Origin: Pezicula radicicola
Lineage: Eukaryota; Ascomycota; Leotiomycetes; Helotiales; Dermateaceae
NCBI GenBank assembly: GCA_003008705.1
Contig: PDUO01000007.1
Location: 1,307,939-1,371,938 of the forward strand
Reading direction: 5' to 3'
Length of the DNA stretch: 64,000 nt
A model generated the notes under the pieces. That model had not been told where the DNA came from and did no database searches. It worked only from the letters and a program-made list of their open reading frames with translations. Of this stretch, positions 23,654-35,466 are shown one piece after another. Every line of letters starts with the position of its first letter. Positions within the stretch are counted from its first letter, which is position 1. Made by a program: the position numbers and the translations under genes.

Positions 23654-25270
23654 TTTGTTGTTTGCTTGGTGGTCTATGAGGGTGATTAGTATGCTTTATA
23701 CGCTACTGTGTGGAGTATGAAATAGGACGTACCAAGAGAGTGCTTTGGAGGTTGAGTGTGTGGATGGAGTAGTGTTTTCTGTGTTGGAGACTTAGAGTTT
23801 GGAGGTGGAGTGGATTAGAGTTGGAGTAGATTGGAGTTGGAGTTGGTTGGAGTTGGAGTTGGTTGGTTTTGGTTTTGGTTTTGGTGTTGGTGTTTGGTTA
23901 GGTTGGGGTTATGAGGTTGGGGTTCAGGTTGGCCGGGGGTGAGAAGGCTGAGGCTGAAGGTGAGAGCGAGCGTGTTTATATTCACCAGGTTCGGGGATAC
24001 TTATTAATGAATGGTTGAAGGTTTGTGAGCTTGTGGGTTCGGGCTGTTTGTTAAAGAGTTTTGTTTATGAGATAGGAATCATTGTAACCGTGTAAATTCT
24101 TGTACCTGCAATGTGTGTAGGTCTGTTCCCATTGTTAAGCGCTGTATTATGGTAGATTAGATTAAAATAACTACATTAGACCCCATTGTAGGAGTGCTTT
24201 TACTACCTAGCGTTGATTATTAAACTCCTTTATATTACCAAAACTTCCTATAATCTTACTACTTTCAAAGAAGGATTAATTAGATTTAAATCTACTTTAT
24301 CTTAAAGACTAATTATTAAACTTTATTCTTGTAATAATAAGTTTTCTTTTAAGAGAAGAAAGTAAGAGCTAGTAAAGAAGTTATTAAGGTAAGTTAAAAT
24401 TTTGTATAAAGCTAGTTGTAGAGCAAGTGACACTATGCATAAGGTAGCTATGAATAGAAATTAATTTGGAATTAAAGGGAACTTTCTATCTTGTTTATTG
24501 AAGGAGGCTGGAAGTGTTGTTGTTATGTGGTTGGTTGTTGTCATTGAGTTAATGACATATCTCAGGTTTTGTAGATAGGTAGTTAGGTAATTAGGCAGAA
24601 AGAAGCTGGAGGTGGAGGAGATGGTGGTGGTGCTGGGGCAGTGATCCTGTTGAATAGAGAGTTAATCGGAACTGTTTGAATGTCAAAAGTATTGTAAGTA
24701 AATCGAAGTAAGTAAGTTGCAATATGCTTGGTAGTAGTATTTTGACATACAGTAGAAGATTAATGGGTTATTGTAATAAGGAATACAAGCTATAAATTAG
24801 ATACCGAAATTCAGTGAGTTCTGAATTCAAATAATCGAGAGACCATGGTCATGTGGTAGTGCCTATATTCTACAGAAAGTTTTCCAGTTTTATTAAGGCT
24901 AGAGTTAGGAAGTAAGTCGATGCTCAGAGAAGGTATAGGAGCAGTGAAAAGAACTAATTACTTCTTGATATTAATTATGCGGATGGAATTTTTGGAAATG
25001 CTCATTGCCAGGCAGCAATATGTTGGAAGAAATTGGGGTAGATATTGGAGTGACAATGGTGCTAGTTCCCCGGAATGGGTTATGTTATTCAAAGCGGGTT
25101 TAGGATCGTGGTCGTTTCAAGAGTCGCATATTCTCGTTGTCTTACTGGGAGCTTTCTTCAAGTGCTCATTTCAACATATGTATTTCAATTAAGAATTATA
25201 AATAATTAAGTCTTTCTACCTTCTTCATCATTCCAAGCATACTTCAAAGACCCTAATCCCGTGAGGACGT
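23654..25270. other. Intergenic with simple repeats and AT-rich tract
   Basis: About 1.6 kb. The region next to the 2EXR start is T/G-rich with short tandem units; 24180-24450 is strongly AT-rich. A short plus-strand frame at 24920-25192 has no recognisable motif and was not called. Confidence 0.45.
23805..23905. repeat. Simple repeat of TTGGAG / TTTTGG units
   Basis: Tandem GGAGTTGGAGTTGGTT units pass into TTGGTTTTGGTTTTGG units in the promoter region of the 2EXR gene. This is direct observation of a low-complexity tract with no obvious coding role. Confidence 0.7.
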
Positions 25271-26549
25271 TCATGGGACAATCACTGCTGCTCCGTCTGT
25301 TCCGGCATAATCTGATGCCGCATTAAATGCCTTCTCCCAATCTTCCAAAGCAAATTTATCGACTTTCTGCCCACCCAGCTTCAGCAAGCCAACCTCGATC
25401 ATCTTAATGAGATTATTGACATCCTGTCGAGAGTACATCCACTTCCCCTTAAGCTGCAAGTCCCTAGATACAACAACCTTGACCGGAATAGTAAGTTCCC
25501 CATTAAGACCGCCCATGAGGCTGACACGTCCTGATTGTCTAAGTGCAAGGATACAGCTTTTAAAGTGCGTGGAGTTTGAAGCTTCGGGTGGGGAGATGTC
25601 AAAATATGCATCGATGGGTCCGAATGATTGCAAGGACTTGGTATCTGCTTGCATGTCTCCTGTAATCCGAACGGTCTCAATTCGCTCGTAGCTTGCTGCG
25701 AGCTTCTGCAGTGCTTCGAGATTTCGGCCCATGGCGATGACTCGGGCTCCCATTGCGAGAGCTACTTTTACTGCTGCTCCGCCGAATGTACCAGTTGCAG
25801 GTGCTATGATTATGGTTTCTCCTGACTTGAGATTTATGTCAGCGAGTCCTCCATATGGAACTATGAGCCTGAAAGATTTTAGTTTTGAATGTCCTTCATT
25901 GACTTTTGCATTTGTTTTCGAAGATCGCATCAAGCTAAGTGTAGAAAAGGAAGCGTTGCGATCCCAACCTGAGCTAAACTTTGATTTTCCAACACTGGCC
26001 TTGCGAGAAAGGAGAAGTGAAACCTCTCAAAGAAACCACTCACCTCGATAAATCTTGTAAATCCTCAACCTTATACCCAAACTTTCCGATAAGAAGAGAT
26101 TCATTCAACGGATAACAATTCTCAAGCGGAATCTTAGCATATTCAGCATAAGTAGCATCCTTCCACTCCCCACGCATCAATATATTGCTTCTTTGAGTGT
26201 GACCCTCATGAATACCAAATAAAAAAGCAGACTCCGGATCATCTCTTCCTCGAATAAAACAATCGATAAATACAAGCTGTCCAGGCTTGAGGAGAACTGC
26301 ATCTGGTCCAATAGCTGCAACTCGTCCTAGGCCGCTTGTCCCGATCACGAGTGGCATTGGAAATGGGTAGTTGCGACTTCCATTGTAGATTTTTTTGGAA
26401 TAACTTATAACGTTTGCTACTTCCACATGAACTACTGCGCTGCCGGGACTTGGTTGAGGAGTTGGAATGATCTTGATTTCTGGGGGCTGGCTTTTTGAGG
26501 TTAGGACGAGGGCGCGGTGCGTCTTTGGGAGCTCTTGGTGTGAAGTCAT
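25271..26549 (-). CDS. MDR-superfamily (quinone-oxidoreductase-like) dehydrogenase
   Basis: Exons 26549-26044 and 25868-25271 flank a 175-bp GT-AG intron and give 367 residues; the start MTSHQELPK was chosen as the ATG nearest the conserved N-terminus. The GroES-like half shows PSPGSAVVHVEVANVISY and TSGLGRVAAIGPDAVLLKPG. The Rossmann half shows IIIAPATGTFGGAAVKVALA followed by GARVIAMGRN, the NAD(P)-binding glycine turn. The cysteine ligands of zinc-dependent alcohol dehydrogenases are missing, so this is a zinc-independent, NADPH-type reductase of the medium-chain superfamily. The substrate is unknown and the neighbours give no clear pathway. Confidence 0.85.
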
Positions 26550-27610
26550 TTTCTTTGGGGGAAAATTTACTACTTGGAATGTTAATGTCTGAAAAATATA
26601 TCTAGAAGTCAAAAGCACATTATTTTATATCATTTTCAATCATCCTCCTACTACCTGATATCTGTTGTCAGATCGGTACTTTACGCTCGTTGTCTCCGAG
26701 CTGGTCAACAGATCGGATGCTGTTTTGTTAAGTCCGGACCAGTCGAGTTGCTTTGGTCGCTCGTCGCTAATTCGTCTCGCTTAATCTTAGTCTTGAAGCG
26801 ACTCGGTGTTGTGTGCATTTTTGAGGAGTCGAAGGTATTTAATTTTTCACGACTCCGCCAAGATTTTGTTCTTCTTCTTCTCCTGTAAGAAGAGTGCAAG
26901 TCGAGGGTTGCACCTCTAAATATTTCTAGTGTTTTGGGTCAGGTATAAATTGTGAGATGAGGCTAAAGTACCTACCTATCACGTGTAGGAGAATGAGAGG
27001 AATCCAAAATAGACTCTCAAAACAATCCCTAATAATCTAGACCAAATTTTCGGCATAAACTTACGTCTTCCATCTTGCCAAGGATTTCAAAGAGGAATTA
27101 CGGTTCCCCATCGGCATAAACGTTATCAGAGACTTAGAGGTGCTTGTGTTAGAAATCACCTACTTTAGTAGATTAATTTTCATTCGTGTTACGCAGCACT
27201 AGGTTATGTAGTAAATGGGCGAGAGATCTAGCCATATAGTGGAAAAGAGAAAGGCGTTTTGTTGCTACTTATTGTTTTGTTGTCAGTCTCATTTTCTGAG
27301 AATTCCTAAACTGGTTTCTTAGCGGTTTCGAAAAGAACAATAGCATTACCCTCATTATTCCGGTACCACCAAGGGAAATAGTTGTAGTAGTACTAAGTCC
27401 CAAACAGCTAGCGAGAATTAAATTCAAGAGCTATAGAATTTGGTCCGCCACAGATGTCGACTCTAATTCTGTTTTTGGCTCTCGAATTGAGTGAGTTCCA
27501 CTATAGCCAATAAAGTTACATCGTGGAGGGATGTGGACAGTCAAAATTGTATAGGCCAATTTATGCAGTGCTCTGACTTTCTTATGAACGGATTTTACGG
27601 CAACAGACAC
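26550..27610. other. Intergenic, upstream of MDR gene
   Basis: About 1.06 kb with the MDR promoter. No gene is recognised and short frames lack motifs. It ends at the TA that flanks the inverted-repeat element beginning at 27613. Confidence 0.45.
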
Positions 27611-27612
27611 TA

Positions 27613-28188
27613 CAGAGGTGGGATGGGTATATAATCAAAAGTCGGTGCGCTGTTTTACCATAGCCTCAGTATATTCTTAGTAAGTAAGCACTATTTTCTA
27701 TTGCTATTTTAATAAAGATTGAGCTCTTCCCTCCCTCCTATTCTCTTCTTTCTAAATCACTTCTTCTCCTTCTTTTAAGCAAAATAGATATACCAACTAC
27801 TCCTATTTAGGAGCGGGAGGCTACTCCTATTAAGCCTGTTTCTAATAGAAGTATAGGAAGCTATGCCTAAAGACTGGTTTCTTCAACTTATATAAAGTAT
27901 AAGAGAGCGTTGTAAGGCTGTTATTACTGTAAATAGGATGTATACAAAGTTCTGAATAGCTTCAATTATATTTGATTTTTATCTACTTTGCCTTGTAATA
28001 TTTTACTGTAGCCCTGTAAGAGTCTACTGCATAGTAATTTGTATTGTAATTTTGATTACTTCTACTACTTTGAGTTCTATATATAAATCTAAAGCAGCCT
28101 TGTAATGTGAGTGGCTGGTTATTTAAGTCAAGCTTGCATTTCTGTGACAAAAGCACCGACTTTTGATTATATACCCATCCCACCTCTG
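27613..28188. mobile_element. 576-bp TA-flanked terminal-inverted-repeat element (MITE-like)
   Basis: The left end (27613-27648) starts CAGAGGTGGGATGGGTATAT and the right end (28153-28188) is its exact reverse complement over 36 bp. Both ends are flanked by TA (27611-27612 and 28189-28190), the target duplication of Tc1/mariner-type elements. The 500-bp interior is AT-rich with no transposase frame, so it is probably non-autonomous. No second copy is in the window. The perfect match between the ends suggests recent movement or conversion. Confidence 0.78.
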
Positions 28189-28190
28189 TA

Positions 28191-30330
28191 CAACCTCCAC
28201 GTCAACCGAAACAATAGCTGCAACTACTACCAATACCGCTTCTGCTTCTGTCGGATCCGACGTCGGCTGCTTCAATTATATCAGCGCTCTCCATACCTTT
28301 CAGTATGGTTCTTGTTCAAGTTCTGATTTTAATTTCTCTGCCTCCAGTTCCACTGGATTCTGTCTTCGTTATTAAAATTATTCTTCCTCTGGCAAAGAAA
28401 AAACTTCAGCAAGACGCCATTAATCATTGCCTTGAATCATCAGGTGGCGTTGCGAAAGATACCGGTTCTCGTGCCTGCCACAAATCTGAAACCGCCTTGC
28501 GTGATCAAGGGTGTTCATCACGAGAGATTGATGGGAGGCTAAATCTTCAGATGGATAATGTTTCGACTTTTTGTGCCCGGTAGTTTCAAACATCTGCCGG
28601 CACGAGTCGTTCGCTGTCCCGTGTTCACAATAAGCGAGGAACAGCTGCTGTCTGATAGTGTGTAGCTTTTTTTCGTCGAATATTCTGGAACAGCCTCTAA
28701 AGTTTAGCAAAACAATTCTCTTAAGAATGTTTCCACTACGTTTGCTAAACTCTGCAATTGCAGACATGGAAAGTTGTGTAATGCGTCTGGAGGAATTTTT
28801 CATACTATCTTTGATACAGCCCGATTGATGTTCGTAGTACTATGATCTTACCCTGGTGAGGTATGCCAGGTATATTGAAGCAGCGATTCATGCATTCTAA
28901 TACTGATGTTAGTAGACCCTGTCAACTTTCCAGGAGCTACTCTCGGAGTTTCTTAAACAACTAGTACCATTTAATCATCGACTTTATACCAAGTCTCCTT
29001 AATGAATTAACCAACTGGACCACCTCAAAGAGGTTCCCAAGAAGTACTGAAGTCAACAACAATGTTCTTAGCTACACGGGCGCTGTATCAAGTAGTACTA
29101 ATACTAAAAGGTTCTAGTAAGACTACATCAGGTCCTTTCGATGGAGAAACAACAAGTGTAACGGACATTAGCACAAGCTTCTTTACCACAGATATCGCAA
29201 ATTTCCCCATCGAGACATCCGCTCGTCGTGCTCTAGACTTTACTACATTAGATTCAAGGATTTAAGGGTCAACGGAGCTGCCGAGTTCAAGTAGCTTGTC
29301 ACACTTGTCCGCAATTAGTAGTGATAGTACAAGTCTTGCTACGGAAGCACCATCTTCTAGTACTAGTTCTTCATTGGGCAGTAAGGCAGTAGCACCTCCG
29401 GGTACCGATATTGCAATACAGGAAACAGTATTGAGAACGCCGACTGTCTGACAGCTGGCATTGAGGTCACGAGCAGGACTTGAGTACCGGTACCAACTTC
29501 TACTCAAGTAGTACTGATATTGACAGCAGTACGGAGGTTCATAGGGAAAGTATTGTTCCCTACCAAGTCAGTGCTAGATTATGCGCGCCATTTATCTTAG
29601 AAATACAGGTTGTTATTGGCCATTTTTGGTCGTTTACGCTCCAAACAGTACTCACAGACGTTGCAAGGTACAATGCTTTCCCCATGTACCTGCGTTCTTC
29701 CACGACTGAATTCTCCCCTTCATAACAGCAGCAGGTTAGCTCTTTAAACAAAGATCTCGCCACTGACTTGAATTCTTCATCTAGCTTGTACCGGCACTCA
29801 AATCTTTTGCCATGCGTACCATGGGGTTTGTCTTGATCAGAATGTGATTAGCTGCGGTACATGTGGCGATTCGATAAGTACTATGGGTGCAAACATTTGG
29901 TTCATTCTCTGATATGATGTCAGTTTGAGGGTCCCTCGAATTTCTACGGGTTGCGTTATATCTGTGATACCGTACTAGTAGCGTTGGCACCAGTGAAAAC
30001 GGTGTTCCTGGAATCTGTGCATAAAGTTTACCTCCTTACTGCTTTCGTGGACAAGGATTAGGGGTTAGAGTTAATCTGCTCGCCGATCCCAATAACAGCG
30101 GTTTGCTACGAGAAAGGGCGAGTAATAGCTCAATGGTTGCTGGCAAATTAATCGCAGTCGATGGGCAGTGCTCATCTGATGATAACGGAGTACATACAGT
30201 ACCCTTGTGCCAGTGCTGTCTGTGTTTCACTAGCGGCCTGACCAATGTCAAAACGTTACAGTGCATCCGATGCCACTTCAGCGGACGGATGATTGGATAT
30301 GAATCTAGGAACACATAAAGATACAGTTCG
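28191..30330 (+). pseudogene. Decayed Ser/Thr-rich secreted or surface protein gene
   Basis: From the edge of the inverted-repeat element, plus-strand frames give fragments of mucin-like sequence interrupted by stops and frame changes. Examples are TETIAATTTNTASASVGS at 28203, TSVTDISTSFFTTD near 29155, and SSSLSHLSAISSDSTSLATE followed by SSSTSSSLGSKAV near 29290-29390. Near 29790-29900 a Cys-rich piece (CLDQNVISCGTCGDSISTMG) appears. No frame is open across the region. The composition resembles fungal cell-surface proteins with Ser/Thr stalks and a Cys-rich domain, but no family was identified. Several genes may be mixed. Confidence 0.35.
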
Positions 30331-30955
30331 CGAACCCTCCTAATCCGTGTTGGGATACAAGGATCCTCGCAAGGTATGTTTTACGCGAGTCTGTGCTTTT
30401 CCATCTATTGTAACTAAACCCCAACCACGTTTGGGCAATTAAAACACTGCTAGTACAACCTGATGCGATATCGCTGACCCGAATACGGTACCCGTAAACG
30501 GACCCGAGTTCGATCCACTGTCATGTCGAGGCAAAAGAAACACAGCCATACTCAATCGTGCCATACGGAGGTACACGGGGTAAGGAAATGTAGTAAAGTC
30601 CCCTGTATTGTCTGTGCTTGGCGTTCGGCTGCGTAATGCCCGAATTTCTATAACGCCGACTTATGCAAATTTTAAACCATCGAAACAAAAATGTCCTATC
30701 ACAGCCTCGATATTCGAAACCTATGAATGGGGAGCTGAGATTTCTGTGCATTTGCATGCCTGGGTTTGAAAGCTGGGGGATTTCCATGTATATGTTCGTA
30801 GATCTCACAGATGCTTAAAAAGATCTTGCGAGATATTTTCTTTGTTATTATTGCTGTTCTGAGCTCTCCTCTCCTTGGCGTAGAGCTGTCATCTCCTATT
30901 TCGTCTTCTTTCGTTACTTTTACACATCAGAATTTGATATTCTCGACCTGTAAAT
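30331..30955. other. Intergenic, promoter of the SUR7-like gene
   Basis: About 620 bp upstream of the SUR7-like start. Possible decayed coding sequence continues here at low level; nothing definite is seen. Confidence 0.4.
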
Positions 30956-32574
30956 ATGTCTTCAGTCAACGACATGAGATTTCGGCCTTCCGCTGCTTTC
31001 CCCTTTGCTCTCTCAGTATTATCTTTTGTTCTCGTTCTCTTACTGGTCTTGTCTGGTACAAGACCAGATTTGGTTCCGGATGGCTATCTACTCAGTGTCA
31101 GTCAAAATTAAACATTTTATTTTGCTTCCCAGTTTCTCCCGCTCGAAATTCATTTCCCAATACCAACTGGAATTTATACTGAATTTCTGCAGTTTAACAC
31201 CACTAATGTTGGTCAAAACCTCGTGGAATTCGGCCCTGCTGTAGCAACTCCTAGCGCAGTTGCGACTAGGGATGTTACTGCACTCAGCTCATACGAAATG
31301 CTACGGTCTTTACGCCAACGAACTTCGTCGCTTCTGCAAAGATCAAATGTAATATCTTTGACTACAGAAAACTTAAATTCAACGTCTTCGACTTCAGAGA
31401 GTTCAAATTCAACATCTTTAACTACACAGAGTTTGAATTCAACATCATCGACTACGCAAAGCTTAAATTCAACGTCAGAGTCCCCAGATTTGAACTTAAC
31501 ATCTTCGAGTACACAAAACTTGAATTCAACTTCTGCTGCTTCAACTTCAAGTGCTGCACCATCTCTTAACATACCGACGGTTGCAAGCACAACACCGTCG
31601 ACAGGGATAAATATTGCAGTTATTGGATCATTTTTTCAGATTGTTCTCAACAGCTTCGCAAGTGGAGTTGGCGACACATTAAAGGGTGTAACAACGCTGC
31701 TAGTTACTTCCTCCAAGCAACAACTAGATGTCAGCCAATATTACACTATGCATCTCCAAAACATATGCGAGGGTAGCGTTACAAACCTGACTAATTCCGA
31801 AAACTCCTTCAATATTACACGCTGTGTAAGCTTCTATAACGCAAGTGCTAGTAAGTCATGTGTTATCACCCAAGCCAAGATCTAAAGACGGTTCGCAATG
31901 GCAAGACACTGACTACTATTTTCTTAGCTATCGCAAATTTCACCAGTACCATTCCAAATACTACAACCATAGCAGCTATGAACATTACTGTTCCCTTCTT
32001 AACCGAAGTGCCCGGCCTAGGAAGGTCTACCAAAAGCACGATCGACACTTTATCTGGGTTCATCCTCTTCTTTTTCATCGTCAATCTCATCGGAAGTGGG
32101 TCGTCTATAATCCTGTCAGTAGTTGCATTCTTGTCGCCCTCGAACACGAAAGTCCCCCTCGCTGGCGCAGTAATCACAACGATAAGCGCAACGATCCTAC
32201 AGACAGCTACATTCACCTCAACAATTCTCATCACCAGCATTAAGTCAAGTATCAACAAGTTCAGTAGCACTATCGGACTGAGCGCTTCGGTCGGTTCGAA
32301 GTTCTTGGTTTTCATCTGGCTCGGCTACATTGCCGCTCAAGCGGCGAATAGTTACTGGATTACGATATGGTTCGTTGAGTACAGGAAGCGTTCATACAAG
32401 GCAAGGGAGAGGACAGCGATGGAGATTGGAAACTACAAGGGTATCAAGAAGGAGGTCTGGAGTGACATAAGACTGCGGAAGGGACTGAATGAGTATCCTG
32501 AGGATGCGAAGGCGCTAACGGCCGCTGAAGCTTATGGCTTCCAATTCAGGAGATCTTATTATAATCAGATGTAG
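30956..32574 (+). CDS. SUR7/PalI-family membrane protein
   Basis: Exons 30956-31096, 31193-31850 and 31928-32574 give 481 residues. The layout is that of SUR7/PalI proteins: a first transmembrane segment (LSVLSFVLVLLLVLSGTRP), a long extracellular loop with the conserved cysteine region YYTMHLQNICEG and FNITRC, then three hydrophobic segments (GFILFFFIVNLIGSGSS, AVITTISATILQTATFTSTI, SKFLVFIWLGYIAAQAANSY) and a basic cytoplasmic tail. The family acts at the plasma membrane in eisosome/MCC organisation or pH and cell-wall signalling. The loop is expanded by a Ser/Thr/Asn-rich repeat of about ten residues (TTQSLNSTS-type) over 31360-31530 with many N-glycosylation sequons. SUR7 versus PalI was not resolved. 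Confidence 0.75.
31360..31530 (+). repeat. In-gene tandem repeat, about 30 bp per unit
   Basis: Five to six imperfect units built on AATTCAACNTCNTCGACTNC encode LNSTSSTxxS in the extracellular loop of the SUR7-like protein. Such coding repeats often vary in copy number between strains, though no variation can be seen from one sequence. Confidence 0.7.
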
Positions 32575-32909
32575 TTCTTTCATTCCTCCTTTTTACTCTA
32601 TGATACCTCATAAGAGCATACCATTCAAGAAGCTAGTTCTTCTGCTCTTTTTTTTTAGCAATTTCTAGTTAATATATGAGTTGAACTCATTTTCCTGTTG
32701 GACTTTAATTACTTATTTTAAACCTGCAAGTGTGCCTTGAATTATTATGTGCCGCTAACAAACCCTTGGATACTAAGTTCAACCTGCTGGTAGTCTAAAA
32801 AAAGGAAAATGTTCCGTACATTGCTAGACACTTCCACGTGACTAGCTGTTTACCTTGAAGTAGTCTACATAACTACAAAAGTGATGTCACCGGCCTAAGA
32901 CAATTAGAC
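32575..32909. other. Short convergent spacer
   Basis: This 335-bp spacer between the 3' ends of the SUR7-like and second 2EXR genes is AT-rich. Nothing further is seen. Confidence 0.5.
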
Positions 32910-33656
32910 CTAACCAAAGTTCGAAACGCAAAGAACCACAGGAGTCCAATAATCGTAGCTTGCTCCCTCCTCTCGCCAAAACTTTCTAAAGTGCATTCCT
33001 TCAATCTCGTAGTGCTCCCACCAGAATATACCGCAGAGGCAGCCGACGAAGGGCATGATTGGTAAGATGGTTTTCAAATCACTGAATACCCTAAGACTCC
33101 TGGCCAGATAATAGTCCGGCAACCAACTTTCAAGCTGAATCCCTAATGTTTGAATCTTCTTTCCTGCAATCTCTGTTTTCTTTACCATATAGCGATACCA
33201 AGCTTCGTCATCGTGTTCACTGCACAAAATGTAATTCTGGCCGCACACCAGTGTGTCTCTTTCTAGATTAAAACATAGCAATTCTTGTTTAAATGCTTTA
33301 TGTCGTGACCATGAATTGTGCAGAAAGATATCAGCAGGAATAATTACGAAGTAGTGATGAAGTGTTTCTTCACGACTTTCAGAGTTGATCTTTAGAGAAA
33401 CTGGTAGCTTCTCGTTTCGTCTATAAGCACTAAGGAAGATGTTTACATTTTGCCCTTTAGGGAAAGTCGCTCTCCATATCTGAAGCCTTAATTCCTTTGG
33501 AAGATTTTGGAAAAGGTGAAACTTCTTGCTTCCTTCACTTCGTTGCTGTGAGTTTTCTTTGGCAAGTACTGCGAAGGAGGTATCTGAAGATGTAAGCAAG
33601 CCTCCCTCGTGTTCTGTGAGTAGTTTGACTCGTGGCGGACACATGTTCTCGTCCAT
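32910..33656 (-). CDS. 2EXR-domain protein, short form
   Basis: Single exon, 248 residues, starting MDENMCPPRVKLL. The 2EXR core begins at residue 46 (FHLFQNLPKELRLQIWRATF) and continues through INSESREETLHHYFVIIP, the usual second conserved block. The C-terminal half is Trp/aromatic-rich and lacks other recognisable domains. Compared with the 354-residue member at 22471-23653 it has no basic N-terminal exon and ends sooner. The biochemical function of the family is unknown. The frame is intact. Confidence 0.78.
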   Translation of the reverse strand: MDENMCPPRVKLLTEHEGGLLTSSDTSFAVLAKENSQQRSEGSKKFHLFQNLPKELRLQIWRATFPKGQNVNIFLSAYRRNEKLPVSLKINSESREETLHHYFVIIPADIFLHNSWSRHKAFKQELLCFNLERDTLVCGQNYILCSEHDDEAWYRYMVKKTEIAGKKIQTLGIQLESWLPDYYLARSLRVFSDLKTILPIMPFVGCLCGIFWWEHYEIEGMHFRKFWREEGASYDYWTPVVLCVSNFG

Positions 33657-34756
33657 CCTGATAGGTCTTGGCCAGTTACAAGCTCTGGGGTTGTAGTAAA
33701 AGGGTGGTTTGTGCGTGTTGGAATCGGTGGGAAAGAAGCTGTGAAGCCAAAGAGATGCGCTTTGTTTTCTGAGCGAAAAACTTCATTGTGGTGAAAATTA
33801 ACTAGCGACTCGACAGCGTACGACAAGTTTGAACCAAAAGCTAGGGAGGACCTTGCGCTAAGAAGAATTGGTTTAAGAACTAGCTGCTGTTTTACTAAAT
33901 AATTTTTGAATGATTGATGTTCCTTAATATTTATTATTTCCTAGCTTTTGCTGTAGCTTTTGAATTCTAGAATCCGTTGTCATCGTTTACGGATTAGAGA
34001 TTGTAGTGGTCTCTTGTTTTCAGAAAGGTCCGAATTAAATGAATTTCGAGGACTAATCACATACAACAGATTTTATTTTAGAGTTTGAGCCTAATAAAAT
34101 AAGTGGTAGAATGCTGTTCGTTGGCTTTTACTGATCAACACTAAATGTTACTAAGTGTGTCGCTAAAAGCAAGGCCTCTAGCTTATAAGTCGCGTAATTA
34201 ATAAATCTGAACCCAACTTTATAAATCTTGGAAACACAGCTTGGTTAATTCAGAATGAATTGAAGCTACATAAAAGGAAGGTACGGCACTAGGTACTCTA
34301 AGAGATGCCGAGAGAAAAGTTTGATTGGAAATTTGCTCTCGTTCCTCACGTCTTGCTCTTTGTAAAGTGTTAGACTACAACCGCTCTAGACGCCCGCGCA
34401 ATAGGATACCTTCAATATTGGAAGTCGGACCTTTAGCCGAGAGCTGTGGATAGGTATTGAACGCTTGATTAAATATCAACCAATCATCACCTCATGCTCA
34501 TGTTCGAACATACTATTAATAACTTGTACCTAGAATGCCGCTGGAGACGCTCCAGAAGCTCAAGTTACATTGCTCATTACAACATTAACGACATTAGCAC
34601 GTAGCAAAATTCTAATTACTGAAACGCCGAGCAATGGTATAAGAGTAGTCTTTGGCCTCAACCGAACGTTCGAACCTGCAGAATTACTTTTACGGAACGA
34701 CAAGATCATATCCTGGAAGTATTCTATGTGAATTGAAAAGCAAAACCTATTCAAAA
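33657..34756. other. Divergent intergenic region
   Basis: About 1.1 kb between the divergent 2EXR and cupin genes. It is AT-rich and has no recognised gene or repeat. Confidence 0.45.
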
Positions 34757-35290
34757 ATGGCAATCGATCCACGAGGAGACCAGGAGGCAGTCGCATATCG
34801 CGGCGAAAAGTTTCCAAACGTACCAGAAGATATCGTGATCCCTTCGGTGCTCGACATCGACTGCGACGAACGACTTTGGGTTCCACAAGCGAAGAATGTA
34901 TGGTTCAGACCACTGCTTTTGAGCGTCAGCCAGGGATATTTCGTCAATCTTCTACGAGTACGCCGTAGCGGTATTCTCTCACGACATCGGCATGCTGGAC
35001 CAGTCATAGCGACTGTACTTCGAGGCCGGTGGCATTACCTCGAACATCCATGGTGGGCTGAAGAAGGCAGCTTTGCATTTGAACCACCGGGAGATATTCA
35101 TACATTGGAAGTTCCTGATGGTGTTCCTGAGATGGTAACTTTGTTTCATGTTACTGGGGCCTATATTTATGTTGATCCGGATGGGAAGGCGTTGGGTGTG
35201 GAGGATGTCTTTAGTAAGCTGGCGCTTGCGAAGGCGCATTATGAGAAGGTTGGCTTGGGTGCGGATTATATAAATCAGTTTATTCGATAA
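34757..35290 (+). CDS. Cupin dioxygenase, 2,4'-dihydroxyacetophenone-dioxygenase-like
   Basis: Single exon, 177 residues. The start at 34757 (MAIDPRGDQE) sits in a good AAAAATGGC context and is preferred over readings further upstream. The core matches ChrR-type cupins related to 2,4'-dihydroxyacetophenone dioxygenase: DERLWVPQAKNVWFRPLLL, then VNLLRVRRSGILSRHRHAGP with the metal-binding His-x-His, RGRWHYLEHPWWAEEGSFAF, and EPPGDIHTLEVPDG with the third His. Characterised members cleave an aromatic alpha-hydroxyketone using a single iron; related fungal proteins are mostly unstudied. It converges with a Zn2Cys6 regulator 177 bp away, which could control it, but no evidence shows this. Confidence 0.78.
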   Translation: MAIDPRGDQEAVAYRGEKFPNVPEDIVIPSVLDIDCDERLWVPQAKNVWFRPLLLSVSQGYFVNLLRVRRSGILSRHRHAGPVIATVLRGRWHYLEHPWWAEEGSFAFEPPGDIHTLEVPDGVPEMVTLFHVTGAYIYVDPDGKALGVEDVFSKLALAKAHYEKVGLGADYINQFIR

Positions 35291-35466
35291 ATCATGAAAC
35301 TGCAAATGGGAACTAAGTGTATGCAAAGCTTAGTGGTTACGGTTAGATGCAGCAGTTTATACATATTCAAGTATATACTGAATGTCGATTACATCAAGTC
35401 AATGCAAGTTTCCAATCCCTGCCCCGTAGAATATCCTGCCAATCCACATTTCTCATACCGCCCCTC